A stretch of DNA of 64,000 bases, from positions 1 to 64,000 of the forward strand of contig NZ_LMHV01000001.1 of NCBI RefSeq assembly GCF_001429725.1, in the 5' to 3' direction. The position numbers and the translations under genes are program-made. The stretch is from Rhizobium sp. Root708 (GTDB taxonomy: Bacteria > Pseudomonadota > Alphaproteobacteria > Rhizobiales > Rhizobiaceae). Positions 1 to 10,262 of the stretch are shown here, one piece after another; position 1 is the stretch's first letter; each line of letters opens with the position of its first letter. The notes beneath the pieces were generated by a model. That model searched no databases, was not told the origin of the DNA, and was given only the letters and a program-made list of their open reading frames with translations.

Positions 1-421
1 CGGGAACCAATCAGCATCACAGCCAATCTTAAGAAATCTCAGAGCGAAAGTCTTCGTCGCCAGCAGCGCCGCCGCCCTCGTTCTGTGATCCGGCTTATAG
101 GACACCACACCTTTTTAAGTCAACAGCGCTTTCGGAAAAAATAGAGATTTCACGTAGGTCATTGAATTAACAGAGACATTTCCAGAAGAGTAATTATGCG
201 CCTCGTCCAATGTCCTATAGCCGGGTCATTTTCCGCGAAATCACGCGGGAAAACCGAATAAGCACCGCCTTCGCCCTCACATCTTCACAATCGGATGGTC
301 TTCAAGAACAGATGTCGCGCATGCATATGCGTGCGATTTGACTTCCATTGCCAAACTATGCACTTTTCGCGCCAGCCAAAGCTGCCGAAGAAGCCATTGA
401 AAGGACGCGGACAAACCTGCC
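1..421. other. Upstream region without a confident gene
   Basis: This stretch precedes the M23 peptidase gene. It is more AT-rich than the flanking coding DNA between about 105 and 260. An open frame on the + strand from base 2 ends with TGA at 86-88 and could be the tail of a gene cut by the window edge, and an ATG on the - strand at 17 could begin a divergent gene; neither has support beyond an open frame. The most visible structure is an imperfect inverted repeat listed separately. Confidence 0.5.
90..224. repeat. Imperfect inverted repeat, arms 90-104 and 211-224
   Basis: The left arm read on the - strand is TGTCCTATAAGCCGG and the right arm read on the + strand is TGTCCTATAGCCGG, so the arms match over 14 bases with one inserted A. 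They lie 106 bases apart in a non-coding AT-rich region and contain TATA-like cores. They could be paired regulator sites or two outward-facing promoter elements. No clear -35 partner is visible for either, so the role is inferred only from position. Confidence 0.4.
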
Positions 422-2365
422 ATGATGACGGAGAAGATGATGATCCGCTCGTTTGGCAACGAGCCACCGCTTCTCGCCGACGGCAGACGTGCGCCGGACC
501 GCAGGGAAGTTTCCTTGCGCTGGCTTTCGGGCACGTTCCTCACAGGCATCACATCGAGCGTATTGATGGGCGTTGCGCTCTTCGCGGCACTCGACGGCCG
601 CCAGCAGCTGGCAATCCCTGCGGAAGCCTATGCGAACATCAATACCGATGCGCATGCTGCCGACACCGATGTGACCCGTGGCAGCCGCCTGATTTCGCCC
701 GCGATTGCTGCCAAGCCCTCCGACCGCAAGATCATGGAAGTGTCGACCGTCGTCCACGAGGGCGACAAGGAGGTCGTGCGCCGCCAGCCCTTCGCGCGCG
801 TGAAGATGACGCTTGCCGCCAACCATGTGGCAACGGAAGACTATCCGAGCTTCAACCCGCTAACGATCTTTTCCGCTGATGAGCCGGATGCCCAGCCAGT
901 CGCCCGCACCGGGCAGATCTACGGCTCCGACGTCGAATCCGAAGTCAGCCTGAAGACCGTCGCCTATCCGACGGCGAAATCCGATCTCAAGGTCGCGACC
1001 GGCATGACGCTCGACGAGATCGAAGAGAACGTCCGCTCCAATGGCTCGGTGCTGACGGACGGCGCCGCCCAGATCGCCGCCCTCTATTATGTCGACCCGC
1101 GGCGCTTTTCCAACGACGACAACGATGTCGACCTGACGGCCGGCCTGACCGCCCGCGTTCTCGAGCAGAACATGACGGTTTCGGCCCCGGAATCGATCAC
1201 GCCGCAGACCGAGGAATTCGCCGACGACATCATTCCGGTTCGCCAGGCATCGTCGATCACCAAGGCGATGATGGACTCGGGCTATCCCGAGCCGCAGGCA
1301 AAGGGGCTCGCCGGTTATCTGTCGCCACTGATCGGATCCGACGATCTCAACAAGGGCGACGTGCTGCGCATCGGCATCCTGCAGAAGGGCGAACAGGCGA
1401 AAATCATCCGCGCCAGCGTCTATCGCGGCAGCCGCCATCTCGTCACCGTCGCGCTCGACGATCACGACCGCTTCGTCGCCGGACGGGAGCCGCCACAACT
1501 CGATGCCGTGACGACGGCCTTCGACGACAGTTCGTCTTCGGTTCCGTCCAACCAGAATCTGCCGCGCGTCTATGACGGCATCTATCGTGCCGCGCTGTCC
1601 TACGGCATGACCAAGGACATGACGGCGCTGATCATCAAGCTGCTCGCGAGCAGCGTCGATTTTCAGGCGGAACTGCGTCCGAGCGATACGCTCGAGGCCT
1701 TCTTCTCCGTGGCCGATGCCAGCGGACAGGCGACGAAGGATTCCGATCTTCTCTATGTGAATGCCCGCTTCGGCGACACGCAGACCCGCTTCTATCGTTT
1801 CCAGGATCCGGAAGACGGTTCGATCGATTACTTCGATCAGGACGGCAAGAGCATCCGGCAATTCCTGCTGCGCAATCCTGTTCCGAACGGCATCTTCAGA
1901 TCGGGCTTCGGCATGCGCCGGCATCCGATCCTCGGCTTTGCCCGCATGCATACCGGCGTCGACTGGGCCGCTCCGCGCGGCACGGCGATCATCGCTGTCG
2001 GCAACGGCACGGTCGAAAAGGCCGGGTGGGACTCCGGCGGTTACGGCAACCAGACGATCGTGCGCCATGCGAATGGCTACGAATCCTCCTACAATCACCA
2101 GAGCGCCATCGCCAAGGGCGTCGTCGCTGGCGCAAAGGTGCGTCAGGGCCAGGTAATCGGCTGGGTTGGCACGACAGGTGAATCCACCGGGCCCCACCTA
2201 CACTACGAGATGATCGTCAACGGCACCAAGGTCGACCCGCTGCGTGTCCGCCTGCCGGGCGGAAAGTCCCTGACGGGCACCGCGCTCTCCAAGTTCGAGG
2301 ATGAGCGGCAGCGCATCGACGCGCTTCTCGGCAACCAGCCGCCGCCGCAGGTGGCGAGCAAATAG
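422..2365 (+). CDS. Membrane-anchored M23 family metallopeptidase
   Basis: Predicted zinc endopeptidase acting on peptidoglycan cross-links in the periplasm. The 647-residue protein has a cytoplasmic N-terminus of about 34 residues, one membrane segment at roughly 35-57, a long periplasmic middle region with no motif I recognise, and a C-terminal LytM/M23 domain at about 495-600. Zinc ligands are visible as HxxxD (His510, Asp514) and HLH (His592, His594), so the enzyme looks catalytically competent, unlike many degenerate LytM regulators. The start is uncertain: ATGs at 422, 425, 437 and 440 are in frame, and GGAG at 430-433 would best serve 440. Size and layout resemble the rhizobial polar-growth peptidase RgsM, but that identity is a guess. 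It converges on clpB through a shared terminator. Confidence 0.85.
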   Translation: MMTEKMMIRSFGNEPPLLADGRRAPDRREVSLRWLSGTFLTGITSSVLMGVALFAALDGRQQLAIPAEAYANINTDAHAADTDVTRGSRLISPAIAAKPSDRKIMEVSTVVHEGDKEVVRRQPFARVKMTLAANHVATEDYPSFNPLTIFSADEPDAQPVARTGQIYGSDVESEVSLKTVAYPTAKSDLKVATGMTLDEIEENVRSNGSVLTDGAAQIAALYYVDPRRFSNDDNDVDLTAGLTARVLEQNMTVSAPESITPQTEEFADDIIPVRQASSITKAMMDSGYPEPQAKGLAGYLSPLIGSDDLNKGDVLRIGILQKGEQAKIIRASVYRGSRHLVTVALDDHDRFVAGREPPQLDAVTTAFDDSSSSVPSNQNLPRVYDGIYRAALSYGMTKDMTALIIKLLASSVDFQAELRPSDTLEAFFSVADASGQATKDSDLLYVNARFGDTQTRFYRFQDPEDGSIDYFDQDGKSIRQFLLRNPVPNGIFRSGFGMRRHPILGFARMHTGVDWAAPRGTAIIAVGNGTVEKAGWDSGGYGNQTIVRHANGYESSYNHQSAIAKGVVAGAKVRQGQVIGWVGTTGESTGPHLHYEMIVNGTKVDPLRVRLPGGKSLTGTALSKFEDERQRIDALLGNQPPPQVASK

Positions 2366-2375
2366 AGATCGAACA

Positions 2376-2401
2376 AAAATGGCGGCCGAAGCCGCCATTT
2401 T
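2376..2401. terminator. Bidirectional terminator between M23 gene and clpB
   Basis: A perfect 11-bp stem (AAAATGGCGGC at 2376-2386, GCCGCCATTTT at 2391-2401) closes a CGAA loop. It is flanked by A/T on both sides, so it can work for both convergent genes, whose stops lie at 2365 and 2421. Confidence 0.85.
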
Positions 2402-2420
2402 CATTTTGATGTCGAGCGTT

Positions 2421-5024
<2,604 letters not shown>

Positions 5025-5190
5025 GCTGTACCTCCATAAATCGCCCTGCCCTCATAAGGCACAGGCCGATGACTGAGATTGAGCTCCCTCAAACGGCAAG
5101 CCCATTGTTCCACCACGTTTTGGATTTGTGGTTGAAGAACTTGGGCTGGATATGGTGGAGGATTTGAAGAGTTTAAAGAGGTGGATAAAT

Positions 5191-5220
5191 GAAAAACCCG
5201 CCACCGTGAGAGCGCGGGTT
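5191..5220 (-). terminator. Rho-independent terminator after the 5259-5759 gene
   Basis: On the - strand AACCCGC (5214-5220) pairs with GCGGGTT (5195-5201) around a 12-base loop, followed by a run of T (bases 5192-5196 are A on the + strand). It lies 39 bases beyond the stop of the small secreted protein. The rest of 5025-5258 is the clpB leader with no other feature seen. Confidence 0.75.
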
Positions 5221-5258
5221 CGTCAACAGCACCGGGCACTTCCCGTCCGGAACCAAGC

Positions 5259-5759
5259 TCAAATGGGATCGATGCTGACGACCCGGCCGGAGCCCGAGAC
5301 GGTACACCTGGATGTATACTGGCCCGTTCCCATGGTCAGCACCCAGTTTGGCCCGGATCTCTCGGCTCCAGTGGCGACACTCGCTCCCCGGCGGGCATTC
5401 TGAAACTCGTCCGCGCGCTGCACGCAGGCACTCAAGGCAGCCTGCGGAACAGTTCCTTGAACGGCCGGCTTGCCGCCGCTCGGGGCAGTGCCGCTACTGC
5501 CTTTCTGTCCACAGGCGCTCGGCTTCAGCGTATCGATCGCCGAGTAGCGGCCATTCGAAACATGGACGCGGACGCAGGTGCCCGTGGCGCCGTTCCACCA
5601 GATATTGTTCTTGACGTTATCATAGCCCCTCGCCTGGATTTCCGACTCCGCACCGGCCGCCCGCGCACCGATCAGATCCGCGATGTCGGTGGGAGATTTG
5701 GCGAGGACGGGCGCGGATAGTGTCGCGAGGACGAAAATGGTCACGAGGCTGCGGTTCAT
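5259..5759 (-). CDS. Small secreted protein of unknown function
   Basis: I do not recognise a named domain. The 166-residue product begins with a typical signal peptide (about 1-20, ending ALA-K). A compact region of about 75 residues follows, containing WWNG, two cysteines that could form a disulfide (in GTCVRV and SACGQ), and the phrase YSAIDTL. A Gly/Ser/Pro-rich linker follows, then a C-terminal segment with a further Cys pair and a Gly/Ser tail. A GGGAG site lies 8-9 bases before the ATG, and the gene has its own terminator, so it is probably expressed alone. Periplasmic location is inferred from the signal peptide. Confidence 0.7.
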   Translation of the reverse strand: MNRSLVTIFVLATLSAPVLAKSPTDIADLIGARAAGAESEIQARGYDNVKNNIWWNGATGTCVRVHVSNGRYSAIDTLKPSACGQKGSSGTAPSGGKPAVQGTVPQAALSACVQRADEFQNARRGASVATGAERSGPNWVLTMGTGQYTSRCTVSGSGRVVSIDPI

Positions 5760-5959
5760 ATAGCGTCTCCCAATTGCTGCTCGATATCATCCTTGGCCGA
5801 TTGCGCGACCAAGGTCCACCGAGAACGGCTTCCTTGATCTCCTCAATTCGTTGGGCCTCCAAGAGCCCGCCGAACGCAGGCTGTGTTGGGAGTGGTTGAA
5901 CCACGAAAAGCGACGGGAGCACAGCCTTGTCCTGATCCGTCTGTACTGCAGAACGAAAT

Positions 5960-5991
5960 CGCCCCGCCGGCGAAGACACGCGGGCAGGGCG
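5960..5991 (-). terminator. Possible terminator after cheW
   Basis: A GC-rich imperfect hairpin (13-base arms 5960-5972 and 5979-5991, 11 pairs) lies 28 bases beyond the cheW stop. On the - strand it is followed by GATTTCGTT, a weak T-rich tail. The rest of 5760-6018 shows no gene. Confidence 0.4.
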
Positions 5992-6018
5992 AATGTTTCT
6001 CAGGAAAGCGGAACTGCC

Positions 6019-6495
6019 TCAGGCTGCGAGGTCGTCCGTCTCGTTCTCCTTGAACATCTTGGCGAGGTTCAGGAAGCAGATCATGCCGTTCTCCGAGGCA
6101 ATGATGCCCTCGCAGAAAGCGCGATCGAAGGATGCAGTGACCTCGGGAACCGGCTGAACCTGGCTCGACGAAATCGTGAGGATGTCGGATACGCGATCCA
6201 CCAGCATGCCGATGACCATGCTGTGGACCTCGGCGACGACGATTGCGCTGCGTTCGTTGGCAACGGTGCTTTTCATGCCGAGCTTGAAGGCGAGGTCGAT
6301 GATCGGGATAACCGAGCCGCGCAGGTTCATGACACCGATAACGTCGGCTGGCGAATGCGGGATCGGCGTCGAAGGCGCCCACCCGCGGATTTCGCGAATG
6401 GTCGTCGTCTTCACGCAGAATTCTTGATCGTGCAGGCGGAAGGCAATGATCTCAAGCGTGTCGCCACTGAAGCTCGGAGAATTGATCGTCGTCAT
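6019..6495 (-). CDS. cheW: Chemotaxis coupling protein CheW
   Basis: Adaptor linking chemoreceptors to the kinase CheA. The whole 158-residue product is a single CheW domain: it has the segment EIIAFRLHDQEFCVKTTTI near the start, the conserved V(I)GVMNLRGSVIPIIDL core near residues 72-88, and a VDRVSDIL segment. The open frame extends 17 codons upstream, but the ATG at 6495 gives the usual CheW length. No cheA, cheY or cheR is adjacent, so it is an orphan coupling protein; the soluble chemoreceptor at 54.1-55.9 kb is the only other chemotaxis gene in the window. The 139-base gap upstream (6547-6685) holds no visible gene. Confidence 0.93.
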   Translation of the reverse strand: MTTINSPSFSGDTLEIIAFRLHDQEFCVKTTTIREIRGWAPSTPIPHSPADVIGVMNLRGSVIPIIDLAFKLGMKSTVANERSAIVVAEVHSMVIGMLVDRVSDILTISSSQVQPVPEVTASFDRAFCEGIIASENGMICFLNLAKMFKENETDDLAA

Positions 6496-6685
6496 TAGAA
6501 TTGTCCCAACTGTCGAAAGCCAGGGCAGAAGCAACCGCGTCACCATTGGCGCCGATGCACTTTGCCTTCAAGCCGCCAGTTCTCTCGAAATAAAGAGTAC
6601 CGTCACGGTTAGTTCGGACATTAAAGAAAGAATGTTTCCCAAATCTAAATCCGCCGGCAGCATTTTTCGCCCGGCGTAAGGTGGC

Positions 6686-7468
6686 TTATTGGCTGCTGGA
6701 ACGATTTGCCGACGATGGACGTGTCTGAAGCAGACGCGGATCGTCCAACAGGATTGCTACGGGCTCGATCGCCGCGATCCTCGAAAGTCCGGCCAGATCC
6801 ACCTCACCCACCGGAAACGGCGGATACTCCGGAAGAGCGACGGATCGAGGCTGCCCCACCATCACCGCAAGCCGCAGATTGGCGCGGCGAACGGCGGCAA
6901 CATTCGCATCCACTGCCCAGGCCTGCCAAAGCCGATACCAGGTCGCACCCGCAGCAGCAGCCTCTTCTACAAGATCAGGACCATCGAGAAACGCCAGAAT
7001 AGCGATGTCGACAGTCCGCGATCGGGCCGCGCTGATCAGCGAAAGGCTCCGTAGGCCCAGCAACGCGCGGCGTTCCGCACCCGACCGCTCGATCTCCTCT
7101 ATGACCCGGAACAAGGCGGCTTCATCGCCAAGCTTGAGGTCCAACAAGACGCCGAGCTGCCCGGAAGCGGCAAGCGCTTCGGACAGCGTCATGACCTCGG
7201 GCAAGAGTTGGCGCAGGACCGAGAGGTCGAGATCGGCTACAGAACGCGGGTCGCCACAAAGGCGGTTAAGATCCGGATCGTGGACACAGACGAGGACCCC
7301 GTCATGCGTCTGGCGTATATCCGTTTCGATTGCATCCGCCCCCTCGGCCTCGGCGGCCCGCAGAGCCGCCAGGGTATTTTCACGCGCCAGCGCGGCGCCG
7401 CCGCGATGGGCGATAACGAGCGGTCTTTTGGGCGGCTTGCCGATTGCCTGTCGCCAGAGGTCGGGCAT
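6686..7468 (-). CDS. Glycerophosphodiester phosphodiesterase family protein
   Basis: GDPD-type TIM-barrel hydrolase, expected to split glycerophosphodiesters into glycerol-3-phosphate and an alcohol. With the start at 7468 the product is 260 residues. The catalytic pair is visible as His21 in AHRGG and His63 in VHDPDLNRL, and metal ligands as Glu48 and Asp50 in ETD. The ATG at 7468 has GGAG five bases upstream, which beats the longer open frame reaching 7531. It lies 66 bases beyond rocD on the same strand and may be read from the same transcript. The substrate is not known; there is no signal peptide, so it is probably cytoplasmic. Confidence 0.88.
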   Translation of the reverse strand: MPDLWRQAIGKPPKRPLVIAHRGGAALARENTLAALRAAEAEGADAIETDIRQTHDGVLVCVHDPDLNRLCGDPRSVADLDLSVLRQLLPEVMTLSEALAASGQLGVLLDLKLGDEAALFRVIEEIERSGAERRALLGLRSLSLISAARSRTVDIAILAFLDGPDLVEEAAAAGATWYRLWQAWAVDANVAAVRRANLRLAVMVGQPRSVALPEYPPFPVGEVDLAGLSRIAAIEPVAILLDDPRLLQTRPSSANRSSSQ

Positions 7469-7534
7469 TTGGGCTCCGTAACTGAACAGAATACTGTCCG
7501 CACAGTTGCCCACACCGCGAAGAGACCGCAAGCC

Positions 7535-8734
7535 TCAGACGATTGTCTTCTGGATCTCGTCCACTGCCCATTCCACCTGCTCCTTGGTGATGACGAGCGG
7601 CGGCGCCAGGCGAATGGTGTTCTCGTGCGTGTCCTTGGCGAGCAGGCCTCGCTCCTTCAGCGCGTAGCAGAACTGGCGGGCGCCACCGGCTTCCGGCACG
7701 AGTTCCACCGCCATCATCAGGCCGCGGCCGCGCACATCCTTGACGATGTTGGAACGGATCGAGCGCAGCCCTTCCAGAAAGTAGTCACCCATGACGGCAG
7801 CGTTCTCGATCATGCCCTCTTCGGTCAGCACTCTCAACGCGCTACGAGCAACCGCGCATGCCAGCGGGTTGCCGCCGAAGGTGGAGCCGTGTTGGCCGGG
7901 CTTCAGTACACCAAGAACCTCGGAGTTCGAGAGAACGGCTGACACGGGATAGAAGCCGCCCGAAAGCGCCTTGCCGATCAGCGTCACATCAGCCTCGATC
8001 CCCTCGTGCTCTTCCGCCAGCAACTTGCCGGTTCGGCCAAGCCCGGTCTGGATCTCGTCGAGGATCAGCGTGATCTTGTGGTTGGTGCAGAGCTCGCGCA
8101 CACGCTTGAAGTAGCCGGCCGGCGGAATGACGACGCCGGCCTCGCCCTGGATCGGTTCGATCAGGACAGCAACCGTATTGTCGTTGATGGCAGCCGCCAA
8201 CGCGTCCGCATCGCCAAAGGGAACGGTGCGGAAACCGGGTGTGTACGGCCCAAAGCCGCTGCGCGCATCCGGGTCTGTCGAGAAACTGACGATGGTCAGC
8301 GTGCGGCCGTGAAAATTATCCGAGCAGACGATGATCTCGGCCTTGTTCTCCGGCACGCCCTTGACCTCGTATCCCCACTTCCGCACGGCCTTGATCGCCG
8401 TTTCGACGGCTTCCGCCCCGGAATTCATCGGCAGGATCTTGTGCGAACCGGTGAGCGCGGCGAGCTCTTCATAAAGATGCGCAAGCTGATCGTTGCGAAA
8501 CGCGCGCGACGTCAGGGTCAGCCTCCCCGCCTGCTCGACCATGGCGGCAAGGATTTTCGGATGGCAATGCCCCTGATTGACCGCCGAGTAGGCCGAGAGG
8601 CAATCGAGATAACGCTTGCCATCGGTGTCCCACACATAGACGCCCTCGCCGCGCGTCAGCACGACATCGAGCGGCTTGTAGTTATGAGCGCCAAGGCGCT
8701 GTTCGGTGCTGATCAGGCTTTCAGAATTGCTCAT
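7535..8734 (-). CDS. rocD: Ornithine aminotransferase
   Basis: PLP enzyme converting ornithine and 2-oxoglutarate to glutamate-5-semialdehyde and glutamate, the step after arginase in arginine catabolism. The 399-residue product shows the class III aminotransferase pattern: the [12 protein letters not shown] segment, [14 protein letters not shown], and the PLP-binding lysine Lys255 in IGKALSGG, followed by [15 protein letters not shown] lies 6 bases before the ATG at 8734. It starts 14 bases after the arginase stop, so the two are one operon. An acetylornithine or 4-aminobutyrate aminotransferase is less likely given this partner. Confidence 0.95.
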   Translation of the reverse strand: MSNSESLISTEQRLGAHNYKPLDVVLTRGEGVYVWDTDGKRYLDCLSAYSAVNQGHCHPKILAAMVEQAGRLTLTSRAFRNDQLAHLYEELAALTGSHKILPMNSGAEAVETAIKAVRKWGYEVKGVPENKAEIIVCSDNFHGRTLTIVSFSTDPDARSGFGPYTPGFRTVPFGDADALAAAINDNTVAVLIEPIQGEAGVVIPPAGYFKRVRELCTNHKITLILDEIQTGLGRTGKLLAEEHEGIEADVTLIGKALSGGFYPVSAVLSNSEVLGVLKPGQHGSTFGGNPLACAVARSALRVLTEEGMIENAAVMGDYFLEGLRSIRSNIVKDVRGRGLMMAVELVPEAGGARQFCYALKERGLLAKDTHENTIRLAPPLVITKEQVEWAVDEIQKTIV

Positions 8735-8748
8735 CCGCGTCCCCTCCA

Positions 8749-9684
8749 TCATGCCGCGCGCGTCGGGCGGTCGAAGATCCGCCGACCGAAAAGACTTGCC
8801 GTCAGCTCGACCAGAACGCGGGCGCTCTTGCCTCGGTCATCGAGAAACGGATTGAGCTCCACGAGATCGAGCGACGACACCAGACCGCTGTCGCAAAGCA
8901 TCTCCATGATAAGATGCGCTTCGCGGAACGTCGCTCCGCCGGGAACGGTGGTCCCGACGCCCGGAGCGACGTCCGGATCGAGGAAATCGACATCGAGGCT
9001 GACATGCAGCAGGCCGTTCGCGGCTTCAACCTTGCTGAGAACGTCGCGCATGATCGAGGCAACGCCCTGCTCGTCTATCGACCGCATGTCGAAAACATTG
9101 ACGCCATGCTGCTTGATGAGTTCACGTTCCGGCGCGTCGACCGACCGTATCCCGACCTGGAAGACGTTGCGCGGATCGACGAAGGCGCGGTCGCGCGGCA
9201 GTATCTCGGCGACTTCTGCCTGCCCGCAGAAGAATGCCACCGGCATCCCGTGGATATTGCCTGACGGCGAGGTTTCGGGCGTGTTGAAATCGGAATGCGC
9301 ATCGAGCCACAGAACGAACAACGGCCGGCGCTGCTGCGCGGCATAGCGCGCCATGCCGGACACGCTGCCCATCGACAGGCTATGGTCGCCTCCGAGGATG
9401 AGAGGGAAGCGTCCCGCCGCGGCAACCTCGTAAACGCTTGCTTCCAAAGCACGCGTGAAAGCCCCGACGATGCGGAGGTTGTGTGCCTTCGGATGGTTGG
9501 GGAGATCTCGTGCCGGAACAACCTGCACATCGCCAGCGTCCGCGACCTCGTAGCCCAGCTCGATCAACGTCTGATCGACGCCCGCGATGCGCAGCGCCGC
9601 CGGCCCCATCGCCGCACCGCGACGGCCCGAACCCTCTTCCAGGGGAGCGCCGATAAGCGTCACCGATTTCGTCTGTGCCTGCAT
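8749..9684 (-). CDS. rocF: Arginase
   Basis: Manganese enzyme hydrolysing arginine to ornithine and urea. The 311-residue product has the complete ureohydrolase metal site: GGDHS (His101), the DAHSDFN motif (Asp128, His130, Asp132), and [10 protein letters not shown] around 235. The SGNIHGMP segment after the second motif is the arginase substrate loop. AAGGGGA lies 6 bases before the ATG at 9684. It is the first gene of a rocF-rocD pair transcribed away from an Lrp-type regulator; the 122-base gap between them probably carries the control sites. Confidence 0.96.
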   Translation of the reverse strand: MQAQTKSVTLIGAPLEEGSGRRGAAMGPAALRIAGVDQTLIELGYEVADAGDVQVVPARDLPNHPKAHNLRIVGAFTRALEASVYEVAAAGRFPLILGGDHSLSMGSVSGMARYAAQQRRPLFVLWLDAHSDFNTPETSPSGNIHGMPVAFFCGQAEVAEILPRDRAFVDPRNVFQVGIRSVDAPERELIKQHGVNVFDMRSIDEQGVASIMRDVLSKVEAANGLLHVSLDVDFLDPDVAPGVGTTVPGGATFREAHLIMEMLCDSGLVSSLDLVELNPFLDDRGKSARVLVELTASLFGRRIFDRPTRAA

Positions 9685-9748
9685 GTTTGTCCCCTTCACA
9701 ATTGGTTTGAATATCAGACATCGCCCCGGCGACAAAAAGATGAAAAAG

Positions 9749-9763
9749 TGTCAATAATAGACA
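9749..9763. promoter_or_regulatory. Candidate Lrp-type operator
   Basis: TGTC-N7-GACA forms a perfect inverted repeat with an AT-only spacer in the divergent gap between rocF and the Lrp-family gene. Lrp/AsnC regulators commonly bind such AT-centred dyads next to their own gene and the pathway they control. The regulator and site are assigned by position only. Confidence 0.45.
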
Positions 9764-9806
9764 TCAATTTCGCATATTGCTCACTCCGATATGACAAAGT
9801 GACACC

Positions 9807-10235
9807 ATGGACGATCTCGACCATACACTCCTCAGTGCCCTCAGGCACAATGCGCGCATACCTGTCTCGTCACTTGCCGCCCTCACCGGCGCTTCGCGGG
9901 CAACAATCGCCGCCCGTATCGAGCGCCTTGTTGCCAACGGGACGATCACCGCTTTCACGATCCGAACGGGCCACGAAACGCGCGAAGCCGGCGTTCGCGC
10001 CATCGTCATGATCGAAGTGCTCGGCAAACTCGCCGACAAGGTCGCCGATCAACTCCGCGGCTTGCCGCAAGTGCGAGCCCTGCATAGTACGAATGGAAAA
10101 TGGGACTTCATCGCCGAACTGGAAGACCGTGATCTGGTATCATTCGATGAAACATTGCGACGCATCCGCCTGATCGACGGAATTAACGTGACCGAAACGA
10201 ACATCCTGCTGAAAACTCGCAAGGCCAGCTTCTAG
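9807..10235 (+). CDS. Lrp/AsnC family transcriptional regulator
   Basis: The 142-residue product has an N-terminal winged helix-turn-helix (about 5-55, with the LAALTGASRATIAARIERL recognition segment) and a C-terminal RAM/AsnC ligand domain (about 65-138). It is transcribed divergently from rocF-rocD, as with regulators that switch on arginine or ornithine catabolism when the amino acid is present; that role is inferred. The start codon at 9807 is preceded by only a weak ribosome site (AAGTGAC). Confidence 0.92.
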   Translation: MDDLDHTLLSALRHNARIPVSSLAALTGASRATIAARIERLVANGTITAFTIRTGHETREAGVRAIVMIEVLGKLADKVADQLRGLPQVRALHSTNGKWDFIAELEDRDLVSFDETLRRIRLIDGINVTETNILLKTRKASF

Positions 10236-10262
10236 ACGAGTCTATTGACCGCCGCCCGGCGA

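Noticed and set aside
860..2197. Open frame of 445 codons opposite the M23 peptidase gene
   Set aside because: Antisense to a peptidase with intact zinc ligands; Arg/Asp/Gly-rich artefact.
5183..5191. DnaA-box-like sequence (TTATCCACC on the - strand) near clpB
   Set aside because: Single imperfect match with no cluster of boxes, AT-rich unwinding element or origin gene.
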